Below, in pieces: positions 57,394-64,000 of a stretch of 64,000 nt of DNA. The DNA lies in assembly GCF_018918345.1 (NCBI RefSeq), contig NZ_JAHLQI010000005.1, positions 150,970 to 214,969 of the forward strand. Direction: 5' to 3'. Source of the DNA: Butyricicoccus intestinisimiae. Its GTDB lineage: Bacteria; Bacillota; Clostridia; Oscillospirales; Butyricicoccaceae. Every line of letters starts with the position of its first letter. Within the stretch, counting starts at the first letter, position 1. Below the pieces are notes generated by a model, which was given only the letters and a program-made list of their open reading frames with translations, ran no database searches and was not told the DNA's origin. The translations under genes and the position numbers were made by a program.

Positions 57394-58830
57394 ATGGATA
57401 TTTCTGCAATTTACAAGCATCCGGAGGACGTCGTAGCGGTTACTTCCTCTTCCGGTTCGATTACTTATGGAGAGCTGTACCGCAGATCGGAAAATCTGGC
57501 AAAGCATATCATTGCATCTGGCGCAAAGCGTGTCATTGTGTACGGTCATAAAGAATACAGCATGGTTCTGGCATACGTTGCCTGTCTGCGTGCGGGCGTG
57601 CCGTATATTCCGGTCAGCCCGCAGCAGCCGGTCGGCCGCCGCAAGGCGATTGCATCGCAGGCGGACGCAGGCTTGATTTTATGTGCCGTTGGCCGCGGCT
57701 TTGCGGGAGCGGGTTCGGCGCTGTCGCTGAACATTATGGCGGTATCCGATGAGGCGCCGGAGCAGGAAGTGCAGCTGCCGGATGCATATGCGGAAGATCA
57801 GCTCGCCTATATTACCTTTACTTCCGGCAGTACGGGCAATCCGAAGGGCGTGCAGGCAACGCGCGGCAATTTGAACAATTACATTGACTGGATGGATAAA
57901 ACCATTCCGCTCAAGCCGGAGGAAGAGGGGACGATCCTCAATCTGGCAATGTTCTCGATTGACCTGTCTCTGACAGATATTTACTATGCGCTGACGCATG
58001 GACGCACACTTGTGACGACCAATTCGGAAATTCAGCAGCATTTGACCAAGCTATATCCGCATCTGGAAAAATCCAATGCGGCGATGATGGTTCTTCCGCC
58101 GACGCTTGTGCATTTTATGATGCAGAGCAACCGATTCGGCAGAGAGATGATGCCGAACCTGCGGGTAGTTTATCTGTCCGGTGAGTCGCTGCATCCGGGC
58201 ACGGTGCGCCACCTGCTCAAGTGCTTTGACGGGGATTTGACGGTCATCAACGGATATGGTCCGACGGAGGCGACCTGCAATGTCTGTGCGGCGCAAATTA
58301 CGGATGATATGTGTGATGACAGACTTCCGGTGGGCATTGTAAAGGATGCCTGCACGACCATTCGCATTATGAAGGACAATGAGGATGTTCCGGTTGGTGA
58401 AGAAGGCGAAATTGTCCTGATCGGCAAGAGTGTGACGGGCGGATATACCAACGAAGAAGAGGGCGGATTCTGTACGATTGACGGACAGCCTGCATTCCGC
58501 ACCGGTGATATTGGTCTGATAACGGAGGACGGCAGACTGTATTGGAGCTATCGAAAGAATGGCATGATTAAGGTGCGCGGTGTGCGCATTGAGCCGGGCG
58601 ACGTAGAAAATCACATGGTGCGCATTCATGGCGTCACCGGCTGCGGCGTTGTCGAACGCTATGGTCATCTGGTGGCATATGTCACCGTCAGCCATGAGAT
58701 GACACCGGGACAGATTCGCGCGGCGGCGCGTCCGCATCTGCCGACACATATGATTCCAGGCATTGTCCGCATCGTGGATTCGCTCCCGATGACAGAGAAC
58801 GGCAAACTGGATCGAGATCGGTTGGAGTGA
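57394..58830 (+). CDS. Stand-alone amino acid adenylation enzyme (DltA-like AMP-binding protein)
   Basis: 478 residues. ANL-superfamily core motifs: FTSGSTGNPKG (A3), NGYGPTEATCNV (A5), FRTGDIG (A7), YRKNGMIKVRGVRIEPGDVE (A8) and the catalytic Lys of ENGKLDRDRL (A10) at the C-terminus. Length and overall pattern resemble DltA, the D-alanine:carrier-protein ligase of lipoteichoic acid modification, and NRPS adenylation domains. No dltB, dltC, dltD or carrier protein lies nearby, so the partner must be elsewhere or the substrate differs. The ATG at 57394 follows ACAGGAG. It is monocistronic. Confidence 0.85.
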   Translation: MDISAIYKHPEDVVAVTSSSGSITYGELYRRSENLAKHIIASGAKRVIVYGHKEYSMVLAYVACLRAGVPYIPVSPQQPVGRRKAIASQADAGLILCAVGRGFAGAGSALSLNIMAVSDEAPEQEVQLPDAYAEDQLAYITFTSGSTGNPKGVQATRGNLNNYIDWMDKTIPLKPEEEGTILNLAMFSIDLSLTDIYYALTHGRTLVTTNSEIQQHLTKLYPHLEKSNAAMMVLPPTLVHFMMQSNRFGREMMPNLRVVYLSGESLHPGTVRHLLKCFDGDLTVINGYGPTEATCNVCAAQITDDMCDDRLPVGIVKDACTTIRIMKDNEDVPVGEEGEIVLIGKSVTGGYTNEEEGGFCTIDGQPAFRTGDIGLITEDGRLYWSYRKNGMIKVRGVRIEPGDVENHMVRIHGVTGCGVVERYGHLVAYVTVSHEMTPGQIRAAARPHLPTHMIPGIVRIVDSLPMTENGKLDRDRLE

Positions 58831-58842
58831 CAAGAAAAAATG

Positions 58843-58869
58843 GCCGGCGATTCCTATCGCCGGCTTTTT
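58843..58869 (+). terminator. Intrinsic terminator of the adenylation enzyme gene
   Basis: A perfect 8-base GC-rich stem (gccggcga 58843-58850 with 58857-58864) followed by TTTTT. Confidence 0.85.
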
Positions 58870-58958
58870 GCATTGTGCAAATAGTTCTCCATACCGAAAG
58901 ATAAGTGTTATAATTTTGTAAAAGAATCAGAAAATGGCAGGAACAGCCGGCAGAAATG

Positions 58959-58987
58959 TTGACTATTTTTTTGAAAATGAGTAATAT
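58959..58987 (+). promoter_or_regulatory. Promoter of the split activase/dehydratase operon
   Basis: TTGACT (58959-58964), 17-base spacer, TAATAT (58982-58987). A hairpin gctctg/cagagc (59023-59028 with 59038-59043) lies in the leader without a T run. Confidence 0.65.
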
Positions 58988-59064
58988 GATACTAATAGTT
59001 TTTAATTCGTGTGCGTCACATGGCTCTGCTGTGATGACAGAGCGAGAAGAAAAAAGGTTATTAT

Positions 59065-62028
59065 ATGAATGTGTATTTAGGTATTGATATCGGTTCAACA
59101 ACCGTAAAACTCGTGGCGGCCGGCGTAAATGATGCGACTGGACGCCTTGAAATTTTGTATCGGAAATATGAGCGGCATTTCTCGAAGGTGCGTGAAAAAG
59201 CCTGTGAGATGCTGCGGGACGCCAAGCAGGTAATCGGTGATGCAAATATTTGCGTGGCAATTACCGGCTCGGCAGGCCTCGGTGTGGCAAAGGCAAGTGG
59301 TGTAGACTTTGTACAGGAAGTTTTTGCGACGAGAAAATGCGTCGGAACCTTTGTGCCGAAGGCGGATGTGGTCATTGAATTGGGCGGCGAGGATGCAAAA
59401 ATTGTGTTCCTGACCGGACAGCTGGAGGAACGAATGAATGGCTCCTGTGCCGGTGGTACGGGCGCTTTTATTGACCAGATGGCCGTGCTGCTCGATGTGC
59501 AGCCGAATGAACTGGATGCACTCTCGCTGAAGGCAGAGCGCATTTATACCATCGCATCGCGCTGCGGCGTCTTTGCAAAGAGTGATATACAGCCATTGCT
59601 CAACGAAGGCGCCCGCAAAGAAGATGTGGCGGCTTCTATTTTTCAGGCTGTTGTCAATCAGACGGTTGCCGGTCTGGCGCAGGGACGTGAAATTGAAGGG
59701 GATGTTGTGTTCCTCGGCGGCCCGCTGTTTTTCTTTAAGGGCTTGCAGAAGCGGTTTCAGGAGACACTGCAGCTGTCTGATGAGCACGCGCATTTTCCGG
59801 AATTGGCTCCGTATGCCATTGCTGCCGGTGCGGCAGTTTACGCAAAGGATACGTCGGAAAAGACGTATACCTATCAGGAGCTGCTGGATACGCTGGAAAA
59901 AACCGCGAATATTCGCGTGAAAACAGCAACGCTGGAGCCGCTGTTCCAAGGGGAGGAAGCGTACATTGAGTTCCGCCGCCGTCACAATTCGCATGACATC
60001 ATGCGCGAAAACGTGACGATGTACAGCGGCAAGGCATATCTTGGCATTGACTGCGGCTCGACGACAACAAAACTGGTGCTGATCGGTGAGAACCATCAGA
60101 TTTTGTTTAACTATTACAGCCCGAACAAGGGCAATCCGGTTGATGTCGTCAGAGAACAGCTCATCAAGCTGTATGAGCTGTGCGGAGACCGCATTCGCAT
60201 AGCCGGTTCTGCCGTTACAGGCTATGGTGAAGCGCTGATTCTCAATGCGTTTGGCGTCGATCATGGTCTTGTTGAAACCATGGCGCATTTTAAGGCAGCG
60301 CGTCATTTTGAGCCGGATGTTGACTTTATCATTGATATTGGCGGACAGGACATCAAGTGCTTTAAGATTGCCAACAATTGTATCGACAATATTTCTCTGA
60401 ATGAGGCGTGCTCCTCCGGCTGCGGCTCGTTTATTGAGACCTTCGCGCGCTCGATGGGATACAGCATCGAAGAATTTTGCCGCTTGGGTCTGTTTGCAGA
60501 GCATCCGATTGACCTCGGCTCGCGCTGCACCGTATTTATGAACTCGTCTGTCAAGCAGGCGCAGAAGGACGGCGCAGGCATTGACGCCATTTCTGCCGGT
60601 TTGTCCGTCAGTGTTGTCAAAAATGCGCTGTATAAAGTTATTCGTGCGCATTCTCCGGACGATCTCGGCAAACACATCGTGGTACAGGGCGGTACGTTCC
60701 TGAATGATGCGATTTTGCGCTCGTTTGAAATGGAAATTGGCAGAAATGTCACCCGTCCGGTGATTTCCGGCCTGATGGGCGCGTATGGCGCAGCCCTGCA
60801 CGCAATGGCAAACGAGAAAGAGACCAGCTCGCTGATTTCTCTGGATGAGCTGAAAAACTTTACACATAAAACAACCTCCGTCAAGTGCGGCATGTGCACC
60901 AATCACTGTTCCCTGACGGTTTCCATGTTCCCGGGCGGCCGCAAATTTATCTCCGGCAATCGCTGTGAACGTCCGCTTGGCGGCGGAGATAAGCTCAAGC
61001 TGCCGAATTTGTATGAGTACAAGCTCAATCGCTTGCAGCAATACCGCAAGAGCCAGCCGGGCAAGGCGAGAATCGGCATTCCGTTTGGACTCAATATGTT
61101 TGAACTGCTGCCGTTCTGGCACACGTTCTTGACGCATTTGGATTTTGAAGTTGTGCTGTCGGATGTTTCGACCCGCGCCATGTACGCACAGGGTCAGAAC
61201 TCGATTCCGTCGGATACCGTCTGTTATCCGGCTAAGCTCATGCACGGTCACATAGAAAACCTGTTGAGCAAGGGCGTCGATGCAATTTTCTATCCGTGCA
61301 TGACGTATAATCTGGATGAACACCGCACGGCAAACTGCTATAACTGTCCGGTTGTAGCGTATTATCCGGAGCTGCTCAAGGCGAATATGAGCCATTTGCA
61401 GGGTGTCGATTTTATGATGCCGTATATCGAGCTGGACAGAAAGAAGGATTTCCTCAAGACAGCATGTGCGCTGTTTGTCAAGAAATATCCGCATATCAAT
61501 AAAAAGATGGTCAAGCAGGCAGCGGAAGCGGGCTATGCAGAGCTGGATCGCTATTATGCGGACATTGCCGCACAGGGCAAGGAGGCAATTGCCTACGCTG
61601 AGGAGCACGGCTTGGAGATTGCCGTGCTGGCGGGACGCCCGTATCACATTGATCCGGAAATCAACCACGGCATTGACCGCTTGATTCAGTCGTACAACAT
61701 GGTCATTGTATCCGAGGACGCTGTCGCACCGCTGGCAGAGATGCCGACCGTCAATGTCCTGAACCAGTGGACGTATCATTCCCGCATGTATGCCGCTGCC
61801 AACTGGGCCGTACACAGACCGGATGCACAGCTCATACAGCTGGTATCCTTCGGCTGCGGCATTGACGCCGTTACAACCGACGAAATGCGCGCCATCACGG
61901 AAGAAGGCGGCAAAATTTATACACAGCTGAAAATTGATGAGATTAACAATTTGGGTGCTGCGAAAATTCGTATCCGCAGTATGCTCGCCGCAGTAGAGGA
62001 GGGAAAACAGAATGCAGGAAACGCGTGA
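59065..62028 (+). CDS. 2-hydroxyacyl-CoA dehydratase activase-like protein, N-terminal part (two BadF/HgdC domains plus DUF2229), 987 residues
   Basis: Same order as the first ~1,050 residues of the fused protein at 22676-27049. First ATPase domain: YLGIDIGSTTVKLVA from residue 4, cluster Cys128 in NGSCAGGTGAF. Second: LGIDCGSTTTKLVLIG (~327) and Cys449/Cys453 in ACSSGCGSF. Then the Cys motif CGMCTNHC (Cys608, 611, 615) with GNRCER, and DUF2229 (IGIPFGLNMFELLPFW, SDTVCYPAKLMHGH). It ends at the linker before the HgdB-like region, which is a separate gene overlapping by 17 bases. ATG 59065 after AAAGG. ATP-driven low-potential electron transfer is inferred from the family; the substrate is unknown. 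Confidence 0.87.
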   Translation: MNVYLGIDIGSTTVKLVAAGVNDATGRLEILYRKYERHFSKVREKACEMLRDAKQVIGDANICVAITGSAGLGVAKASGVDFVQEVFATRKCVGTFVPKADVVIELGGEDAKIVFLTGQLEERMNGSCAGGTGAFIDQMAVLLDVQPNELDALSLKAERIYTIASRCGVFAKSDIQPLLNEGARKEDVAASIFQAVVNQTVAGLAQGREIEGDVVFLGGPLFFFKGLQKRFQETLQLSDEHAHFPELAPYAIAAGAAVYAKDTSEKTYTYQELLDTLEKTANIRVKTATLEPLFQGEEAYIEFRRRHNSHDIMRENVTMYSGKAYLGIDCGSTTTKLVLIGENHQILFNYYSPNKGNPVDVVREQLIKLYELCGDRIRIAGSAVTGYGEALILNAFGVDHGLVETMAHFKAARHFEPDVDFIIDIGGQDIKCFKIANNCIDNISLNEACSSGCGSFIETFARSMGYSIEEFCRLGLFAEHPIDLGSRCTVFMNSSVKQAQKDGAGIDAISAGLSVSVVKNALYKVIRAHSPDDLGKHIVVQGGTFLNDAILRSFEMEIGRNVTRPVISGLMGAYGAALHAMANEKETSSLISLDELKNFTHKTTSVKCGMCTNHCSLTVSMFPGGRKFISGNRCERPLGGGDKLKLPNLYEYKLNRLQQYRKSQPGKARIGIPFGLNMFELLPFWHTFLTHLDFEVVLSDVSTRAMYAQGQNSIPSDTVCYPAKLMHGHIENLLSKGVDAIFYPCMTYNLDEHRTANCYNCPVVAYYPELLKANMSHLQGVDFMMPYIELDRKKDFLKTACALFVKKYPHINKKMVKQAAEAGYAELDRYYADIAAQGKEAIAYAEEHGLEIAVLAGRPYHIDPEINHGIDRLIQSYNMVIVSEDAVAPLAEMPTVNVLNQWTYHSRMYAAANWAVHRPDAQLIQLVSFGCGIDAVTTDEMRAITEEGGKIYTQLKIDEINNLGAAKIRIRSMLAAVEEGKQNAGNA

Positions 62029-63268
62029 AATCCCGCATGTTCCGTTTACCGAGGACATGAAAAAAGACTATACCATTCTGGTTCCGAACATGCTGCCGGT
62101 GCAGCTCAAGCTGATTACTTCCATCATGAAGAACTACGGCTACAACATGGAGGTTCTGGAAACCGAAGGGCCGCAGATTGCAGAGTGCGGTCTGAAAAAT
62201 GTACATAACGATACCTGTTATCCGGCTCTGCTCGTCATCGGTCAGTTTATTGATGCGCTGGAATCCGGCAAGTATGACCTGCACAAGGTTGCGCTTATGA
62301 TTACGCAGACGGGCGGCGGCTGCCGTGCGTCCAATTACATTCATCTGCTGCGCAAGGCACTCATCAAAAACGGCATGGGGTATATTCCGGTCATCTCGCT
62401 GAACTTCTCCGGCTTGGAGAAAAATGCAAATCCGGGCTTTAAGCTGACGCGAAAGGCGTTTATTCAGGTTGCTTACGGCGTGCTGCTCGGTGACTTTATC
62501 ATGCACATCTTTAACCAGTGCCGCCCGTATGAGGTGCACAAGGGTGACTGCCAGAAGGCAGTGGATGAGCTGTTCAATAAAATCACAAAGGACTTCCGCG
62601 GAGATAAGTTGATTCGCTATAAGTATGTCCGCATGATGTATGTGCTCATCTGTAAGCGGTTTGCGCAGATTGAGATGGAAAACTTTGGTTCGAAAAAGAA
62701 AGTCGGCATTGTCGGAGAGATTTATGTCAAATTTTCTCCGCTTGGAAACAACAATTTGGAACAGTTCCTGCTCGGAGAGGGTACGGAGCCGGTGCTGGCG
62801 GGACTGCTGGATTTCTGTCTGTATTGTATCTACAATGGCATTATTGACTTCCAGCTGTACGGACGCTCGATAAAAAGTGCGGCTGTTATGCAGGCGGTTT
62901 ATCGATTCCTGCTCAGCAAGCAGAAGGATATGATTGATGTCATCAAGCGCGATGGACATTTCCGTCCGATGATGGAATTTGAGCGCGTGCGCAAGCTTTC
63001 GCATAAAATTATCAGCCCTGGCGTCAAGATGGGTGAAGGCTGGCTGCTTCCGGCAGAAATGGTAGAACTGATTGAGGAAAATGTGCCGAATATTGTTCTG
63101 ACCCAGCCGTTCGGCTGTCTGCCGAACCACATTGCGGGCAAGGGCATGATTCGCAAAATTCGGGAGATCTATCCGGAGGCAAACATCGTCAGCGTAGACT
63201 ACGATCCGGGTGCATCACGCATCAATCAGGAAAATCGTATCAAGCTGATGCTTTCCAATGCAAAATAA
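62012..63268 (+). CDS. HgdB-like 2-hydroxyacyl-CoA dehydratase-related protein, C-terminal part of the split system, 418 residues
   Basis: It begins at ATG 62012 inside the end of the previous gene and has its own strong ribosome binding site (GAGGAGGG), so it is a genuine separate cistron. Aligned by eye, its start (HVPFTEDMKKDYTILVPNM) corresponds to TKFTKQDAKERVVLVPNT inside the fused paralogue. Conserved Cys-containing segments are NVHNDTCYPALLVIG, TQTGGGCRASNY, FNQCRPYEV and QPFGCLPNHIAGKG; several could ligate a [4Fe-4S] cluster as in dehydratase D components. It probably forms a complex with the 987-residue partner. The C-terminal half includes KVGIVGEIYVKFSPLGNNN. Confidence 0.85.
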   Translation: MQETREIPHVPFTEDMKKDYTILVPNMLPVQLKLITSIMKNYGYNMEVLETEGPQIAECGLKNVHNDTCYPALLVIGQFIDALESGKYDLHKVALMITQTGGGCRASNYIHLLRKALIKNGMGYIPVISLNFSGLEKNANPGFKLTRKAFIQVAYGVLLGDFIMHIFNQCRPYEVHKGDCQKAVDELFNKITKDFRGDKLIRYKYVRMMYVLICKRFAQIEMENFGSKKKVGIVGEIYVKFSPLGNNNLEQFLLGEGTEPVLAGLLDFCLYCIYNGIIDFQLYGRSIKSAAVMQAVYRFLLSKQKDMIDVIKRDGHFRPMMEFERVRKLSHKIISPGVKMGEGWLLPAEMVELIEENVPNIVLTQPFGCLPNHIAGKGMIRKIREIYPEANIVSVDYDPGASRINQENRIKLMLSNAK

Positions 63269-63271
63269 ATC

Positions 63272-63304
63272 AAACGGCGCGGGGACTCCTGCGCCGTTTT
63301 TTTG
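63272..63304 (+). terminator. Intrinsic terminator after the split activase/dehydratase genes
   Basis: A perfect 9-base stem (aaacggcgc 63272-63280 with 63291-63299) and a T run to 63304. The macrodomain gene starts only 17 bases later, so some read-through is needed for it. Confidence 0.8.
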
Positions 63305-63320
63305 TCAGGAGGAAAAAACG

Positions 63321-63827
63321 ATGAAATTATCCATTGAACAGGGCGATATTACGACATATGCCGTGGATGCGATTGTTAATGCGGCGAATTGTTCGCTGCT
63401 CGGCGGAGGCGGTGTGGACGGCGCAATTCATCGGGCGGCAGGAAAGCAGCTGCTTGCAGAGTGCCGCACGCTGCACGGCTGTGAGACCGGAAAAGCAAAA
63501 ATCACAAAGGGCTATCAGCTGCCAGCGAAGTATGTTGTGCACACGCCGGGACCGATTTGGCGCGGTGGAAACCATAACGAAGCGCAGCTGCTCGCCAATA
63601 GCTACCGAAACAGTCTGGCCGTTGCGTGGGAGCATGGCTGCCGTACCGTGGCATTTCCGTCTATCAGCACGGGCGTGTATCATTTTCCGTTGGAACAGGC
63701 GGCAGATATTGCCGTGCAGACCATCGCGCAGTTTTTGCAGACGCATCCGGATATGGAGCGCGTCACCATGGTTTGCTTTGACCACGCAACGTATCAGGCA
63801 TACGAGAGAGCGGTGAAACGGCTGTGA
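63321..63827 (+). CDS. Macrodomain protein (O-acetyl-ADP-ribose deacetylase-like)
   Basis: 168 residues, one macrodomain. It binds ADP-ribose and, in MacroD/YmdB-type members, removes acetyl or ADP-ribosyl groups. Motifs: DAIVNAANCSLLGGGGVDGAIHRAAG (catalytic-loop type of MacroD), TPGPIWRGG, and the phosphate loop SISTGVYHFP. The ATG at 63321 follows AGGAGGA; the frame upstream of it crosses the terminator. No promoter fits between the terminator at 63272-63304 and its start, so it is likely expressed by read-through from the activase operon. Confidence 0.93.
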   Translation: MKLSIEQGDITTYAVDAIVNAANCSLLGGGGVDGAIHRAAGKQLLAECRTLHGCETGKAKITKGYQLPAKYVVHTPGPIWRGGNHNEAQLLANSYRNSLAVAWEHGCRTVAFPSISTGVYHFPLEQAADIAVQTIAQFLQTHPDMERVTMVCFDHATYQAYERAVKRL

Positions 63828-63833
63828 ACCTTA

Positions 63834-63869
63834 TCGTCTGGGTGTCAGTGATGCCAGACGACAGCTTTT
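63834..63869 (+). terminator. Intrinsic terminator of the macrodomain gene
   Basis: An 8-base stem tcgtctgg/ccagacga (63834-63841 with 63854-63861), then cagcTTTT. Confidence 0.65.
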
Positions 63870-63933
63870 GTGTATAGAATGAGAAAAAACGGTATAGTTA
63901 CACAAAAAAACGCAAATAAACGCGAAAAAAGTG

Positions 63934-63962
63934 TTGACTTTGTGTCGAAAAAGGTGTATTCT
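63934..63962 (+). promoter_or_regulatory. Strong promoter at the right edge of the window
   Basis: TTGACT (63934-63939), 17-base spacer, TATTCT (63957-63962) with extended TGT, preceded by A tracts. Its transcript leaves the window; no gene start is seen in the last 38 bases. Confidence 0.65.
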
Positions 63963-64000
63963 ATTCAGGCACTCAACGAGAGGGCATCACAAACCAGTCA

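Noticed and set aside
61990..62030. Frameshift error splitting one long activase/dehydratase gene
   Set aside because: The second cistron has a strong ribosome binding site and an ATG exactly at the domain linker, so a real split is favoured. Checking reads would settle it.
59095..62058. A 987-codon minus-strand open frame opposite the activase gene
   Set aside because: The true gene on the + strand has conserved ATPase and Cys motifs; the antisense product shows only low-complexity Arg, His and Gln-rich sequence.
1..64000. CRISPR arrays, insertion sequences, prophage genes, tRNA and rRNA genes
   Set aside because: No regularly spaced direct repeats, transposase-like genes, integrases, or tRNA/rRNA signatures were seen on either strand.

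Overview
The window is a compact chromosomal segment of a low-to-moderate GC anaerobic Firmicute. It most resembles a gut butyrate producer of the class Clostridia (Oscillospirales, Butyricicoccus/Agathobaculum-like); this placement is an inference from gene content. Supporting features are a PolC-type replicase, AGGAGG ribosome binding sites, TTGACA/TGnTATAAT promoters, BglG-type antitermination, a SAM-I riboswitch, small 2[4Fe-4S] ferredoxins and 2-hydroxyacyl-CoA dehydratase activase-like proteins. No rRNA, tRNA, CRISPR array, insertion sequence or prophage was seen.

Layout. 1-4.9 kb: the end of a RecQ-like helicase, a 42-residue membrane peptide, a class I glutamine amidotransferase, a flavodoxin/ferredoxin fusion and a PhoB/PhoR-like two-component pair. 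4.9-15.7 kb: the conserved operon pyrH-frr-uppS-cdsA-dxr-rseP-ispG-polC (UMP kinase, ribosome recycling, undecaprenyl-PP, CDP-diacylglycerol, MEP isoprenoid steps, site-2 protease, replicase). 15.7-21.3 kb: a histidine operon hisZ-G-C-H-A-F-I behind a strong promoter overlapped by a palindrome. 21.3-22.5 kb: a small XRE regulator divergent from exodeoxyribonuclease III. 22.5-28.5 kb: a 1457-residue activase/dehydratase fusion protein, an MptE/DUF115-like protein and a small alarmone synthetase. 28.5-33.4 kb: a methionine cluster (separate MetH reactivation protein, MetH without that domain, and a homocysteine methyltransferase/MTHFR fusion). 33.4-39.3 kb: ferredoxin, SstT transporter, a P-loop NTPase-CYTH fusion, an acyltransferase, and a DeoR regulator with a HAD phosphatase. 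39.4-43 kb: a BglG/LicT antiterminator and a glucose-type PTS IICBA, each preceded by an antiterminator hairpin overlapping a terminator. 43-51.3 kb: an AT-rich Ser/Thr kinase, aldo/keto reductase, MFS transporter, DegV, uridine phosphorylase plus glycerol dehydrogenase, and an LCP protein. 51.3-55.8 kb: an AT-rich gene-free stretch, then a ribose-type sugar ABC importer. 55.8-58.9 kb: metK under a SAM-I riboswitch and an orphan adenylation enzyme. 59-63.9 kb: a second activase/dehydratase system split into two overlapping genes, followed by a macrodomain protein.

Themes. Methionine and SAM metabolism appear twice (28.6-33.4 kb and metK). Sugar uptake appears as a PTS and an ABC system. The two activase/dehydratase loci are paralogues with the same domain order, one fused and one split at an interdomain linker. 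They are the least understood genes in the window and the best candidates for undescribed biochemistry. Other points worth following are three evenly spaced Thr-x-x-Val/Ile motifs in the kinase linker, the NTPase-CYTH fusion, and several leader regions whose terminators sit between a promoter and the start codon.
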